A program made the translations under genes and the position numbers. Below, in pieces: positions 10,991 to 25,304 of a DNA stretch of 64,000 nt; position 1 is the first letter of the stretch; each line of letters starts with the position of its first letter. Below the pieces are notes generated by a model. The model saw only the letters and a program-made list of their open reading frames with translations, searched no databases and was not told the DNA's origin. The DNA is from Mycogone perniciosa (Eukaryota; Ascomycota; Sordariomycetes; Hypocreales; Hypocreaceae): NCBI GenBank assembly GCA_025331125.1, contig JAOALB010000182.1, forward strand, positions 1-64,000, read 5' to 3'.

Positions 10991-13900
10991 ATATTAAACG
11001 AAAATGTTATTAAATATTTAGTTTCAAGTATTTATTTTTAAAATTACTGTTTTATTATAATTAAAAAAAGAAAAAGGTAAAGTAATTATAAATTAAGGTT
11101 TAAAATAATTAAATATTATAACATAAAGTTTTATTTAATTTTATAATATATTCTTTTTTAATAGGCTATTTAAAGGTTTATAAATATTAAAAAAGTCTTT
11201 AATAAATTATTAATAAAAGTTTATAAAGCTTAAAAAGTATTAAAGTTTATAAAAGTTTAAAAGTTATTTTTAATTTATAATTATAATTAATTCTTTAAAG
11301 TTTATTTTAATACTATTATTTATAATAATTAAATAGAAGTATTTCACTTTTATTATTTTAAATTTATTATTTTTAATACTAATTTAAAGATTTATATCAA
11401 TTAATTTATTTATAGCCTTTTATATATATTACTAATATTTCTTTTATATTATTAAATAAATTAAAATATTATTAATAGAAATTATATAAATCTTATTAAA
11501 TAAATTCTATAAAATGTAGTTAATATAGTATTAAAAAAGGCTTAAGGTATTATAAAGGCTAAAAAGTATAATAAAAGTTTTAAATAGTTTAAATTAAATT
11601 ATAAAAGCTATCTTTTCTTTATATCCTTTTATAATTTTAAATTTCTTAAAATTAATTATTATATTTAATTAAATATAAGGCTTAGTATTATATAAAGTAT
11701 TTGATCTTTTATAGGTTAATATTAATAAATAGTTATTCTTTATAATTATATTATTAAAGCTTTAATAATTCTAATAAATATAAATACTTTTTTTAAATTT
11801 TATAGTAAAAAGCAAAAAAGTAATATATTTAACTTTAAACTCTTTAATAAATCCTTTTTAGTAAGTTTTTATTAAATTATATTTTTATAATTTAAACTTT
11901 ATTTAATAATATTAACTAATCTTTTTAATATAATAATTCTTCTTTAATAAAAGTTTAATTTTATAATTTTATAATCTTTTAAAAAGAAATTTATTTATTA
12001 ATTATAAAAGAAAATTAATAATTTTATTTTATAATTAATTAAAAACTGTCTTTTAAATATTACTTTTTATTAATTTTAACTTTATTATAAATTTATAAAA
12101 TATTAAACTTTCATATCTTTTAAAAGTATTATTTATTATAATAATATATAAAGAATTTATAAAAAGCTATAAAGAATAATCTTTATACTACTATAAAATT
12201 ACTTTATTTTTATAATATATTTATCAAGATATTTTTATTAAACTTTAATAGTTAATATACTTCATATTTTTACTTTTATATATTTTTATTAAACTTATTT
12301 AAATTAATTTTATATATTAAATAAGTAAACTTTTATAAAATTAAAGAAATAATATTATAGTAAATATTTAAATATTTATCAAATTAGATTATTTATATAA
12401 TATTATTACTATACATTTATTAAATATTAATATACATATTAATGATTATTAATTATAAATATTATTAAAATTAACATTAAAGGTTTATTTAATATTTTCT
12501 ATACTTTGATCTTTAATCTTTAATGGTTATTAAATTAATAAATATAATAAAAACTTGACTTTAATATTAAAATGAAGTTAATATATAAATACCTTTTTCT
12601 TTATTCAAATATTATTTCTTTTAATATATTCATAATATAGACTTAAAATTTAATTTTCTTTTTCACTTTTCTTTTATCCCTTTGAATAATATTTTACTTT
12701 TTATTAATAATATAAAGTATTAACTTTAAAAGGTTATTTAACATATTAATATTATATAAAATGGTTATTAAATTTAGGATTATTAATATAATATAAATAC
12801 ATAATAATTTATTACTCATAGTATTTAAAGTTAAATGTTTATTATTAATAATAATTTATTATATTTATATAAGGATGAAATTTATAGGCTATTTGAATAT
12901 TTTGTTATACTTTTTAATATAATATTATTAAAAAGCTATTCTTTTCTTTACTTTTTTACATTAAAAATTATATCTTTATTAGTAAATGTATTATTAAAAG
13001 TAATTAATCTTTTAATAAAGCTAGTCTTATGAATATAATATAAATATAAACCTTTATAATATAATAAATATTTCTTTAAATTAAAAAGTATTAATATTAT
13101 AAGAATTAAAGAGTAAGAAGTTATAGTATTGATATAGCTTTTCTTTAACCTCAAATATATACTTTACTTTAAAGTATTATAATACTATTACTTTAATATA
13201 TTTAATATTTTAAAAAGCTACTATTATATCTTTATAAAGTCCAAAGTTTTATATTATTAACTTCTTACTTTTTATTTAATTCTAAATTATATATTCAATA
13301 TTATAATAGTAATATAAATCATAAAGTTATTAATATTTATCTTTTATTATACAGTAAAAAAGATAATATTTAATTATATAGAATTACCTATATATCTTTA
13401 CTTTAATAGGTTTAATGTCTTTTAAAGTAAAGTTTATTAAAAGGTATACTTATTATTTAGCTTTTTACATTTATAATTGCTTTTAAGTTTAATATAATAA
13501 ATTTAATTTTTAAAGTTTTATAAACCTCTTAATGAAAGGTTTTTTAAATGAATTAATTTTGTTTATTTATAGGTTTATTACTTTTATTAATATAAGTAAG
13601 AGCTATTTTTTTAAATACTTTAAAGTAAAAGCTATTAACTTTGAAAATATTGATTTTAGTATTTTAAACTATTAATTTATAAAATTTAATAATAAAACTT
13701 TAAAATAGTTTATTTATTATATAATAAATATTAAACGTTTAAATAGTAAATTATAAAAAGTTAAAAGTTTTATATTATAAGTTTAAAAGTTTAATAAAAG
13801 TTTTATTATTCTTTTCTTTTTATATTATATAAATATTTCTTTTTACTATAGTATAATTAAATACTTTTTGTATTAAATTATAAATATTATTGTTTAATTA

Positions 13901-14650
13901 ACTATTAATATAAAATTCCTTTTTATAAAAGGTATTAAAGTATTTAATATTAATTATAATATTATATAATATAATAAAATATTAATTTATATACTTTTTT
14001 TTAATAGGTTTTTATATTTTTATTTTTAATATTAAATTTATGTTTAAAATTATTAATATAATATTTCAAAATATTATTACTTTTAGCTTTAATAAATCCA
14101 TTAATTATTTTATTTTAGCTTTAAACTTTATATTAAATAAGCTTTAAGTTTTTAATAATAGTAATATTTTTAACCTTTTTTATTTTAAAGCTATATTAAA
14201 GTTATACTTTTAATTTTAAAAGTAATTAAAGATAATATTAAAAAAGCTATGTCAGTTTTAATATTTAAAGCTATAAAGTTAAATTATAGTTATTATCATA
14301 AGCTTTTAGAATAATATAAATATAAGGCTAGTAATAAAAGTAATTAATATGCTTTACTTTTCAATTAAAGTCCTTTTTTTTATTTTTTATTTTTACTTTA
14401 ATATTTTTAAATTAAATATAAGCTAAAGCGTTAAATATAGGTTAAAGAGCTAAATTAAAGTAGATTCTTTACTGTAGGGATATAGGCTTTTAAGCTTAAA
14501 GTTTTATTATTATTAAAGATTAGTGAATTTCCTACAAAGTATAAGGCTTTTTATAGTATTGTAATTAGGCTATTAATAATTTTATTAATTCTTTTTAAAT
14601 AAAGTTAAAGGCTAAAGGTATTAATATAATTATGATAAGAAGGTATAAGC
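10991..14650 (-). pseudogene. V internal region: leader, gag and RT remnants
   Basis: Between the RNase H remnant and the 5' LTR. It should hold RT upstream of RNase H and gag near 14650, and it aligns in reverse complement with 16684-19700 (inner part) and 2399-2918 (outer part). Stops are too dense to delimit genes. Two short open frames near 12835-13154 overlap on opposite strands, have no family motif and are chance frames in A+T-rich DNA. Confidence 0.5.
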
Positions 14651-14812
14651 AATTATAGTATATAAAATAGTAGGTTAAAGTAATATCTTTATTATACTTT
14701 AAATAAAGTAAAAAGCTATAAAGATATAGTTTAATAGTATAGGATTAAGCTATGATATACGGATATATATAATACTAATAAGTTATTAAAGGGCAGGTTT
14801 AGTGCTATAATA
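14651..14812 (-). repeat. 5' LTR of the minus-strand V element
   Basis: 162 bp, the same length as its partner at 8624. It shares long blocks such as AATACTAATAAGTTATTAAA and differs by many transitions of the RIP type. The sequence to its left matches the internal sequence downstream of the plus-strand V LTR at 2237, which fixes it as the 5' LTR. Confidence 0.82.
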
Positions 14813-16683
14813 AAGTCCCTTTACTATAAACTATTTATATAATAGAATATAACGCTTAATAAAGTAGTAATATTTTAATTTTAAAAGGGATAAACAAGAA
14901 AATAATTAACCTGCTATAAGTCTATATTAAAGAAAGGTTTTTAAAAGAGGGCTATAAGCTATAAAAAAGCCTATTGTTTTTAATATAAAAGAAAAATAAT
15001 AGAGTTTACTTTATTAATTTCATTATATAAATAAATAAAATAACTATTAAAAATACTTTTATTTTTTTTAAGTAGTTATGAATTTAATAAAGACTTTATG
15101 GGCGATATAATACTATTATTACTAAATGTTATTTCAAAATATAATTAAATCCCTTTAAATAAAAAAAGTTAAAATATAATTATATTTATAAGCTTTATTA
15201 GCCCTTTCAAATACTATACCCTTTTAATAAATACTATCAACTTAATAGTATAATTTTAATATATTATTTTATAGACACTATTTAATTTTATCCCTATAGT
15301 TTATTAACTATTTTTAAATAATATTATAGTATAAGGATTAAAGTATAAATATAATAAGAAAAAAGTAATACTTAAAGTTTAATCCTTTCTTAATTTAATT
15401 AGCTACTATAAATATTAAATTAAACATTTTATTTAAATTATAAAGCCTTAATTAATCTATTAAAGAAAGATGCCCTTTAAAGATAAATTAAAGAGTAATA
15501 GCCAGCTATAGATAAATTTAAGGAATTTATTACCTTTACTTTAATATTAATAACGCTAAATATAAGTAAAAGATATAAGGAGGTAATTTTAATAGTTAAT
15601 GTTAGTATAATAGGTTAAAGGGCAGTTGTAATATAAATTATAAAAGGGAAAAAACATTTAATATAATATAAAAATAAATATTAGCTTTTGTTAGAAATAG
15701 AGTATAATACTATAAGAGAATATAAAGCTTTACTTTAAGCCTTTAAAAGGCTATATATTTATATTTATAAACTTTGATTTATCCTAAAAATAAACATTAA
15801 AGTAATTATAAATTAAATAAATAATAAAATTAATAATGTTTTTAATAGGTATATAACTTTATAGATTAGCTATATCCTTTTTTTTTAACTTTATAGTTAA
15901 GTATATTCTAAAAAAAGAGAATATTATAGTAAATGCTTTATTTTATAAACTAGTAACTGCTATTAATAAAGTTAAAGCTAAAAGAAAAAGGGATTTAAAG
16001 GATTTTATAAATATATATTTAAATATGATTTTATTTATACTATTAAAAGAAAAGTATAGTAAAGAATACTAATAAACTATATAATACTTTTAAATAATAT
16101 AAAGATTATTGAATCTTTTAGCTATAAACCTTTAGTAATTAAAGAATAAAGTAAAAACCTTTTATATAAAAAGTAAAAGGTTATAGACTAAGCTAATCAA
16201 ATACTGCTATTAGCCTATATTTATCTTTATACCTTAACTATAAAAGAAAATAGCTATTTAATAGTATTATATAAAGATAAATTATAAAAGACAAAAACTA
16301 ACTTTTTAAGTTTTAAAGGAAAGATATTAATAACTATAAATATAGAATAATATATATAAAGCTATTATATTATACCCTTAATATTAAAGCTTTAACTTAT
16401 ACCGCCTTCAAGAATTAACTATAGTAATAGAATTAACAAGGCCTATAAAGAAAGTCTATTTTAATACTTAATATATTTTAAGCGACTATAAATATATCTA
16501 TTTATTTGAAGGAAAATATAACTTTCATAAATAAGTAAAAATAAAACTTATATTAAGTTTATTATTTACAGTAGTAACAAAGTTTAACTTTAAGCAAATT
16601 TGTTAATTAAATATAATAATTTAAGCTATTATCAAAACAAGACTTAGAATTAAAGAAAATACTTTTATAAATATTAATTAATT
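14813..16683 (+). pseudogene. Left G arm segment 2: Gypsy RNase H to linker remnant
   Basis: Resumption of the G arm after the V insertion. Reading plus strand from 15691 gives a Gypsy RNase H C-terminus: EYKALL (15710s), then about 15895-15950 KYILKKENIIVNAL, the RIP-altered form of KHIPGKENxVADALSR that ends RNase H in many Gypsy elements. The reverse complement of about 34483-36550 is collinear with this whole segment, including downstream pol sequence around 16100-16600. In-frame stops lie mostly at expected Gln/Trp codons. At 16684 the sequence changes to V-like sequence, whereas the right arm carries solo LTR S at the same point. Confidence 0.68.
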
Positions 16684-19600
16684 CAAGTATTGAAATTATC
16701 GGAATATTATAAAACTTTTAATTTTTTAGAATTTATTATTTAAAAGTTTAATATTTATTATATGATAAATGGATTATTTTAAAACTTTATTATTAAATTT
16801 TATAATTTAATAATTTAAGTGAATAAAATTAATATTTAAAAAGTTAATACCTTTTACTTTAAAGTATTTAAAAAAATGGCTATTACTTTTATAAATGAAA
16901 GTATTAAACTTATAAATAAAAATAATTTATTTATTTAAAGAACTTTTAATTAAAAGGTTTATAATAACTTTAAAAAGTAGGTTCATTATATTAATTTAGA
17001 AGTAATTATAAATTTAAAAAGTTAAATAATAATTATATTTTTAATATATTTTACATTAAAATAAGTTAAACCTTTTAAAATAAAATAATATAAATAACTT
17101 TATATAGTTAAATACTATATCCTTTACTTTAGAATATAAAAAATATATATAATTTTATAATTTATACTATTACTATAGTAATTAATATATAATTAATAAC
17201 TATATAAAAGAGTACAAAGTTAATATTATAAAACTTTAAACATTATAAAAATATAATAGTAGGTTTTTAATATATAAAATATATTAAAGTAATAACACTA
17301 TAGCGCTTTAAAGTAAAGTATATATTTTAATTAAAAAAAAGTATATTAATATTATAAACTTTTACTTCTTACTTTTTATAATATAAATACTTTTTAATTT
17401 AAAACAATAATTTATTATACTATAAAGATTTATATTTATATTATATTGATAAAGTTAACACTATTAAAGGATTAATTACCTTTAATAATACATTTATTTA
17501 TAAAAATATAACTTCTAAAATAAAAAAGTAAAAGAAAATAGCTTTTGAATAATATTTTAGTTAGAAGTATAATAAAATATTAAAGTAATTTATAAATTTA
17601 ATACCTCTATAAATATAATAAATTATGATTCATAATTAACTACTAACCTTTTAATACTATAAATAATAAATCGTAATTTATTTATATTATATAATTCTTT
17701 AGATATTTATTTATAGTTATATTAACCTTTATTAATAATAGTTATTTACTATAAGGCTTTATAAATTAATAGTTTCTTTAAAAGTTTTAAATTTGAACAA
17801 TATTATTAATTAAAGTAAAAAACTTTATTTTAGTTAATAGTAAAGTAATAATATAGTTTTAATATTAATTAGCCTATATTAATAATTACTTTTAATTTAT
17901 AATACTATTTAATAAATTATTACCTTTCAACTTATATTATATTAATAATTCTCAATTTAATAATTATTTTATATACTATTAATATTTTAAATAAACCTTT
18001 AAACTTAATATTTTATATTATTAATAAAAATAAAACCATATATTAAAAAAATAATAGATAAAAAGATATTAAAACACAAGTTATATTAGAAATATATTAA
18101 GAAAAATAATACTTTCATAAAAAAAAGAATTTATGTATTAACTTTATATTAATATTAAAGTAGAATTATTATTATATATATTAAGTTCATAACTATAAAA
18201 GATTAAAGATTAAGGTATAAATAATATTAAATAGACTTTCAATATTAATCTTAATAATATTTATATTAATATAATTTAATATAACTTTTTAAATAAAATA
18301 TATTAATATTTAATAAACCTATAGTAATAATACTATATAAAGAATTTAATTTTATAAATCTTTAAATATTTACCATAATATTAATTATTGAATTTTATAA
18401 AGATTCATTTATTAAATATATAAAGTTAATTTAAGTGCATTTAATATAAAATATATAAAAGTAAAAATATAAAATATATAAAAGTAAAAATATAAAATAT
18501 ATTAATTAGTAAAGTTTAATAAAAATACTTTTATAAGTTTAGTATAAAAATAAAATAGTTTTATAATAATATAAATATTATTTTTTATAGCTTTTTATAA
18601 ACTTTTTATATACTATTATAGTAAAGAGTACTTTTAAAGGATATTAAAGTTTAATATTAATAGATTTATAAAAATAAAATTAAAATTAATAGAAAATAAT
18701 ATTTAAAAAAGACTTTTTAATTAATTATAAAATAAAATTATTAAGTCCTTTTATAATTAATTAATAAACTTTCCTTTAAAAGATTATAAAACTATAAAAT
18801 TAAACTTTTATTAAAAAAAAGCCATTACATTTAAAATATTATTAAATATTATTAAATAAACTTTACATTATAAAAGAATAAAAAAAAAATTAATCAAAAG
18901 ATTTATTTAAAAATTTAAAATAAAATATATTGCTTTTTTACTTTTTACTATAAAATTTGAAAAAGGTATTTATATTTATTAAAATTAATAAAGCTTTAAT
19001 AATATTATTATAAAAGGTTATTATTTATTATTATTAATTAACAGAATATTAAATACTTTATATAATATAAAATTTTACATTAAATTTAATATAATAGTTA
19101 CTTTTAATAAATTTAAATTATAACGGAACTTAAATAGAAAATAGCTTTTATAATTTAATTTAAACTATTTAAAAACTTTATTATACTTTTAAGCTTTTAT
19201 AATACTTTAATTTCTTTTAAATATTAAATTAATTATATTTTATATAGTTTACTTAATAAAACTTATATATTCTATTTTAATAATATTTCATTTATTTAAT
19301 TATATAAAAAGAATATTAATAGTATATAAAAAGGTTATAAATAAATTAATTAAAATAGGCTTTTAAATTAATATTAAAAAAGATGAATTTAAAATAATAA
19401 ATATAAAATATTTTAATTTAATAATTATAAATACTAATATTAAAATAAACTTTAAAAGAATAATTATAATTATAAATTAAAAAGACTTTTAAACTTTTAT
19501 GAACTTTAATAGTTTTTAAGCTTTGTAAATTTCTATTAATAATTTATTAAAAGCCCTTTTAATATTTATAAACTTTTAAATAGCTTTTTAAAAAAAGATA

Positions 19601-22597
19601 TATTATAAAGTTAAATAAAAGTTTATACTATTATATTTAACTATTTTGAAATTTAATTTATAATTACTTTAATCTTTACCTTTTTTAATTATAATAAAGA
19701 ATTACTTTAAAAGTAAATACTTTAAATTAAATATTTAATAATACTTTTTTTAATATAATAAAAATAATATTATATAGTTAATAATATATTTTTTATTAAA
19801 GTATTTATTTATTTAATGTAATTATAACATTTATAATAAAAAGCTATTAACTATTATAAAATTATTAAATAAATAATAATTTAATCTTTAAACTATAAAA
19901 AATAAATGTAAAGTTATTATAAATTGTAAAAACTTAAAGTATTTTATAATTATTAAAGTATTATATTGAAGGGAAATTTCTTAATTTAAAGATTTATTCT
20001 AATACAATCTTTAAATTATTTATTAATTTAAATTAAAAGCAGTAAAGGTTAATGTATTAAATAAAAGATTTTAAAAGATTTTAATAAAGTTAAATTAAAA
20101 TAATAGTTAATTAAAAAAAATTTATTTTTAAAAAGCTACTTTAACTTTTATATTTATACAAATATTATAAAGAATATAAATAATAAAAATCTTTTTATTA
20201 TAACAATTAATATTTTAATTTTAAATTTAAAGATGTTAATTAAAAATATAATTAATAAATTTTATGAAATATTAAATATAGTAAATATTATACTATAAAC
20301 GCTTTAAAACTTTACTATTTAATAATAGTTTAAAACTATTTAAAGTAATTTAAAGGCAGTTATATAAAATTTTTAAATCTATAATAATTAAATATATTAT
20401 TAAAAGTAGCTTTTCTTTTTATTAATAAATAAAATAAAAATATAAACTATATATTAAATATACTTTTTTAAATTAAAGGGATATTTAAATAAATAAAAAT
20501 CTTAAACCTTTTTAATTATATATATTAATAGCTATAAATATTAATTAATATTAATACTTTTATTAAAAGTTATAACGTATACTTTTTAATAAAACCTTTA
20601 AAATTATTATTACTATTATTTTAAACTTAAAGTAATATTTTAATAAATTATATTATATTACTCTTCAATTATAATTAATAAAGCTTAATTTATAAAAATA
20701 TCCTTAAAATAGTATATTATTTAATAACAATTTATTATTTTATTACTACTTATGTATTTAATATCAAGAAATCTATTACATTATAAATAGTAAAAGCTAC
20801 TTAAATAGAGATTTTAATACTTTAAAATATATTTAAAGGTATAGTTACTTTTAATTAAATAATATTTTAAGCTTTTAAGATTTCTAATAAACTATAATAT
20901 TTTTAAAACTTTATAAAAAAAGACTTCTTTACAAAGTTTATTTAAGTTATTTAATATTAATATAATTATACTTTTAGTAAATAAAAATACTTTTATTACT
21001 TTAACTTTAATAAATATAACCGTAAATCCTATATATAATAATTCTTTAACTTATAAGCCTATACATTAAAAAAAACTAAAATTCTTTATTTATTTAATTT
21101 TTATATAATGCTATATATAAAATAACTTAAATTTAATAAATATAGCTATTTAAATTTATTTTAAATTTAATAAATACTTTAAACATTTATTTAAATTTAA
21201 TTAAACTACTTAATAAAACTGTTGAATAAAGTTTTAATTTCTTTAAACTTTAAAAAATATAAAATAATTAACTTAAAAAAGTTTAAATTTTACTTTAAAA
21301 TTAATATTAATACCTATACTTTAAAAGCTCTATTAAAAGCTATATAAATATAATTTAAGTTTTATATTAAGTAATAGTAATAAATAGATTTTTTATTATA
21401 AACTTTAAAATAAAAATAAAATATATTCTACCTTTTTTAGTTACATAGTATTTAATTAAATTTCATAAATACCTTTAAAGATAATTTATAAAAAGAATAT
21501 AATTAAAATTAATAAATAATATTTAATAGATTTTAAAATATTAGTAAATAAGTTTATAAAAAAGACTATTTAATCTATTATAATAATAGTTTCTTTTAAT
21601 AGTTATTTATTTTCTAGTAATATATAAATTAATCAAAATATAATATTTATAATTAATCTTTAAAGCTTAAGCTTTAACTTTAACTATACCTATACCTATT
21701 ACTATATAATATAGCTAGCTGCAGTAAAAGAGAAAAAGAAATATTCTCTTTAACTTTATAGACTATATTAGTAATAAAAAGATAGAATAATATTATTAGC
21801 ATGATTACTTAAATAGTATTTATAATAAAAGTAATAGTAGGATTAATAATTAAAAGTAAATCTATATATTTTTTAATAATACTATAACTTATAAAAGCTT
21901 TATTAATTGCGCTAGTACTATTAAAGATATAAAGAGTTTAAAAAAGGATTTAATGTTTTTTAAAAAAGATAATAGTTCTTTTAATAAATTAAATAATAAT
22001 TAAAAGTTAAAAAAAGAAAATATTTTAAAGCTAATTATAAAGTTTAATTAAAAAGCAATTAAAAAAATTAAAAAAGGTTTTATAAAATTAAATAAAAGAA
22101 AATAAATAATAATAATAGCTTTTATAGCAGTAATAAAGAAAATAAAACTTTAATACCTTTAAATTTAATATATTATAGCTTTAGATATATATAATAGCTT
22201 AACCCTATTAAAATTAATAAATAAATTTACTTAAAATAATACTTTAAAGTAAATTTATATATTTATTTAAATAATAAAGTAATTAATATAAAATAAATGG
22301 ATAATGGTTTAAAATATTTAATAATAAATATAAATTATTAGAATAAAGTTATTTGATTATAATAGTTTTAATATAAAAAGAATAATTTAATATAAATTAA
22401 ATATAAAGGCATTAATAGTATATATAATAATAATTTTATTTTTAGTTTTCCTTTCTTTATACTCTATTTATTTTATTATTTCTTTATATTATTAATATTT
22501 ACTTTAAAGAATTAGTATATTAATATTAAAAGGTTTAATTATATAAATACATTATTAAAATTTACTCCTTTGATTTATAAATGCTTATAGGGAGGGT
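16684..22597 (+). pseudogene. Left G arm segment 3: V-like Gypsy with RT and RNase H remnants
   Basis: Plus-strand Gypsy remnant collinear with the reverse complement of V (about 13700 down to 10000). Readable blocks are an RT active-site region near 19232-19275 (IVYLIKLIYS, where Gypsy RTs have VYLDDILIYS), followed by KVINKLIKIGFQI-like sequence, and an RNase H block near 19817-19990 (CNYNIYNKKLLTIIK, then CKNLKYF). Its last 2 kb recur in reverse complement at 29971 to about 31900 in the right arm. It ends with a purine run AGGGAGGG (22590-22596) directly before the Z element, which would fit a polypurine tract if Z is its LTR. Confidence 0.62.
18445..18502. repeat. 23-bp tandem duplication
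   Basis: TATAAAATATATAAAAGTAA plus AAA occurs twice in a row (18445-18467, 18468-18490) with a partial third copy. Confidence 0.8.
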
Positions 22598-22951
22598 TTT
22601 ATTAACTAATTAATATATTTAATGTACTTATACTCCTTTTTACTAGTTTACTTAAAAAAGGTTAATCATTTATTTAAATAAATATTAAATGAAAAAGGTA
22701 TAAAACTATAAAAATAAATAAATAGATTTAATTTAATATATAATTAACCTGTATTTTCCTTTAATATATTATTTAACCTATAATTCTATAGCAATTAAAG
22801 TATAAAGAAGTAACTATTAATTGCTTTTAGCTGCAGATATTATTATTAAAGAATTTACAGTATCTTTTAGCCTTTATATTACTTAAATATAGCTTTATAG
22901 GTTTATTCAAAGTGCAGTTCCTGCGCTTTACTTTAGTTATTGTTAGTATAT
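22598..22951 (+). mobile_element. Z element, left part (split by W)
   Basis: First 354 bp of a plus-oriented, RIP-mutated Z element; the remaining 33 bp lie at 29938-29970 beyond the inserted W. It starts TTTATTAACTAATT and contains the landmark CTTTTAGCTGCAGATATTAT seen in the copy at 3462-3708. External flanks (GGGT left, GTAT at 29971-29974) do not match. It therefore sits at the centre of the G inverted repeat without a TSD. Confidence 0.75.
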
Positions 22952-23123
22952 TATTATGGTATAGGAAGGCAGGTTAAGGCAAATATCGTTATTATGCTGT
23001 GGAGAGCAAGGAAGCCCTAAGGCTCTACGGAAAGCTATAGCTAGGAACGCGTTAGGGCCTGGTTATATAACCGGAGCTTATATAACAGGGCGTTAATATC
23101 GCGTTACAGTTAATACTGTAACA
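22952..23123 (-). repeat. 3' LTR of W (minus)
   Basis: 172 bp, relatively GC-rich, containing GGTTATATAACCGGAGC and GCGTTACAGTTAATACTGTAACA. It is adjoined on the right by GTACCCCCCCTCC (23124-23136), the complement of a polypurine tract. It is less mutated than the 5' partner at 29761. Confidence 0.88.
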
Positions 23124-23458
23124 GTACCCCCCCTCCTATCTCGCTATTTAGCTGTAAATAGCTATATTACTTGTATAAATTGAAATTCTAGGTAATCTAT
23201 TTTAATACTTTTAATATAAAGGTAAATAAAGCGAATTATATAGTTTTTAATGTCAGTAATATATAGTTTAGTTATAGGCTTTAGCGTAGTATAGTCTTTA
23301 ATTAGCGCTCTACAGGCATTAGTTTCTTTTTAGCTATTTCTTTTTTTTCTTTTTTTATAATTCCTTTTAATACTTATTGCAGTAGGCCTAGCTTTTTTAG
23401 GTTTTTTATATAAAAGTTTTATATTACCCTCTCTTAGCTTTATAAATCCTTCGCTACT
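23124..23458 (-). other. W 3' untranslated region with polypurine tract
   Basis: The sequence between the 3' LTR and the Y solo LTR begins with a C7 tract (a purine tract on the coding strand). It resembles the region inside the V 3' LTR (8805-9000), including TAGGTTTTTTATATA-like blocks, which supports the W-V relationship. No coding frame is seen. Confidence 0.65.
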
Positions 23459-23463
23459 TATTA

Positions 23464-24044
23464 TGTTAAAAAGGAGGGCTAAAAAGTAAGGATTTCAGTG
23501 TATTTGGGTAACCTTCCTATTCTGGCTAGACCTGGAATTAGGCCCGACGCTAGGACCAAGTTCCGGAGGAACTTCGGTGTAAGTCAGGAAATTTCTGTTA
23601 TCTTCAACAATAACAATTGAGCTAGGACCAGCTATCCCGCCTACCCTAGACTCAATACAATGGCCACAATGGCTATTGTGAAAAATCTGACTAAAATGGT
23701 TTCCTGTTTGTATGGCCGTGAGTCGATTTGGCCGATTTCCTATATAAATGAATTTTGCGGAAAATAGGAATAGGGCCATAAACCTAATTCTGCTGCTATA
23801 TTCCTATTATCTAGTCGGAGGACTATTATAAAAGATAAAGCATTATTTTACAATCACTTCTATAATCCAGCCGCATACACACTAGATATTCTATAGCTTT
23901 TCAGCTATTAGATTAGTTACAATTTAATTGTTTATCTATTGTTGACCCAATTAGACTTTTAGTTGTTTCCTTATTACTGTATTGTATGCAGCTTCCTAGA
24001 AGCTGCATATAAATGAGGTTCAGTATAACCTTGTTATTTTAACA
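23464..24044 (+). mobile_element. Solo LTR of Copia family Y, TSD TATTA
   Basis: 581 bp from TGTTAAAAAGGAGGGC to GTTATTTTAACA, flanked by TATTA (23459-23463, 24045-24049). It is one of the two least mutated Y LTRs and lies inside the RIP-damaged W element, so it arrived later. An antisense 94-codon open frame (23495-23779, minus strand) matches the one in the copy at 4969 with few changes. Confidence 0.94.
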
Positions 24045-24049
24045 TATTA

Positions 24050-24905
24050 TATAGCAGTGTAATATCTTTATTTAATAAAGTAATAAAAACTGTTATTATT
24101 ATAATAATCTAGGAGCGCTTTAAACTCTTACTTCTTTTATACTTTATTTATATTATTTTCCCTTTTTAGTATTTTACTTTAAATATTCCTTAATTTAGCT
24201 TTATTAATTATCTTTTGCTTAAAGTATAGTAAAGTAGCCATTTTAAGTTACAGGAAAGAGTTATATAAAGCTAGGAAAATCTTTATACCTTCCAGCAAAT
24301 TAATAGCGCAGGCTTATAAATATACCTTTATTATTATATAAAATCCCGCCTATTTATTATCTAGCTTCTTTATTAGCCAGTTAATCTTTATATTTTATAT
24401 ATTAATAAAGACTTCCTGCCTAACAGTATAGACTAATAATACCTCCCTTTATATATTTGCATTTTCTTTATATCTTTTTTTAAAGCTTTAGTAAAGGCCT
24501 GCAATTATATAATAATATATTTAAATTAATTAATAATAGTACTAGCGCAGAAAAACTCTCTTTTCTTTACTGCGGAAAGGTTTAGCGGGTAAGGCTATAA
24601 AGGCTTTATCTTTAGGTAAAGGTTAAAATTATAGTTAGCGAAAAACAGTAATATACTAGTAGTTTTAAATACTATATTATTTACAGTAAATTCGGCTAAT
24701 AAAAGCTAGTAAACCTAGTTATTTTAGTAAAGGTTAATAAAAACTTATAAGTATTATTTTATATTTATATTAATTCTTTTAGTTTAAGTATTAGTTTTAA
24801 GGTAAAAGGCTAATAATTATTTTAATATAACTTTTAATTGCTTTAAAAGTTATTCCTAGAATTTTAATATAAATTATATACTGTAGTTTAATATAATATT
24901 ATTAG
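24050..24905 (-). pseudogene. W element 3' pol region (after RNase H), degraded
   Basis: W internal sequence between two guests. By position on the minus strand it lies downstream of RNase H and should hold integrase and the 3' end of pol. The plus-strand W runs off the window before this point, so there is no second copy to check against. Stops are frequent and no integrase motif is clearly readable. Confidence 0.45.
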
Positions 24906-24909
24906 GTAT

Positions 24910-25300
24910 TTTATTAAGCGGGAATCAGCGCTCCAAACACATATATATACTAATAATAACCGGTATAGAGTGCAGGAACTGCGCTCTTAATAGAACCACA
25001 AAGCCGTAATAAAGTAATATAGGGACTAAAAGATACTGCGAATCATTTAATTATAATATCTATAGTCGAAAGCAACTAATAGTTACCTTATTACGCCTTA
25101 ATAGCCGTAAAACTATAGGTAAGGGTAATATATTAAAAGAGAACGCGGGTTAGTTTTTATTAAATTAGGTTTATCTGTTTATCTTTATAGTTTTATACCT
25201 CCTTAATTTAATAGTTGCTTAAATAAGCAATCAACTTTACTTAAGTAAGCTAGTAAAAAGGACTATAAGTGTAATAGGTATATTAGTTACCCTTAATAAA
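24910..25300 (-). mobile_element. Z element, 391 bp, TSD GTAT
   Basis: Same length and orientation as the copy at 3067. It starts TTTATTAAGCGGGAATC (from TCTGTCGAGGGGGAATC by C-to-T and G-to-A changes) and ends CCCTTAATAAA. GTAT flanks both sides (24906-24909 and 25301-25304). It is inserted in W and moderately RIP-mutated. Confidence 0.85.
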
Positions 25301-25304
25301 GTAT

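Larger units (their letters stand above)
8624..14812 (-). mobile_element. Complete Gypsy V element, RIP-inactivated
   Basis: A 6.19-kb element bounded by two direct 162-bp LTRs (8624-8785 and 14651-14812), both in minus orientation. The polypurine tract lies inside the left LTR and gag-like sequence inside the right LTR, so transcription would have run right to left. RNase H remnants are readable near 10860-10956. It interrupts the G arm: sequence before 8624 and after 14812 is contiguous in the right arm near 36560. Flanking pentamers (AGATC and AAGTC) are not identical, perhaps through mutation. Its reverse complement from about 13700 leftward matches 16684 onward, so it forms a further inverted repeat with the V-like sequence in the left arm. 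Confidence 0.82.

Noticed and set aside
12835..13154. Two overlapping small open frames on opposite strands
   Set aside because: Low-complexity Ile/Leu/Asn/Tyr composition inside the degraded V element, with no motif.
2919..22597. A single 12-kb LTR retrotransposon G with Z LTRs
   Set aside because: Not accepted as established: no primer binding site at 3709, no matching TSD, two separate RNase H remnants inside, and Z also occurs alone with 4-bp TSDs. Kept only as an alternative.
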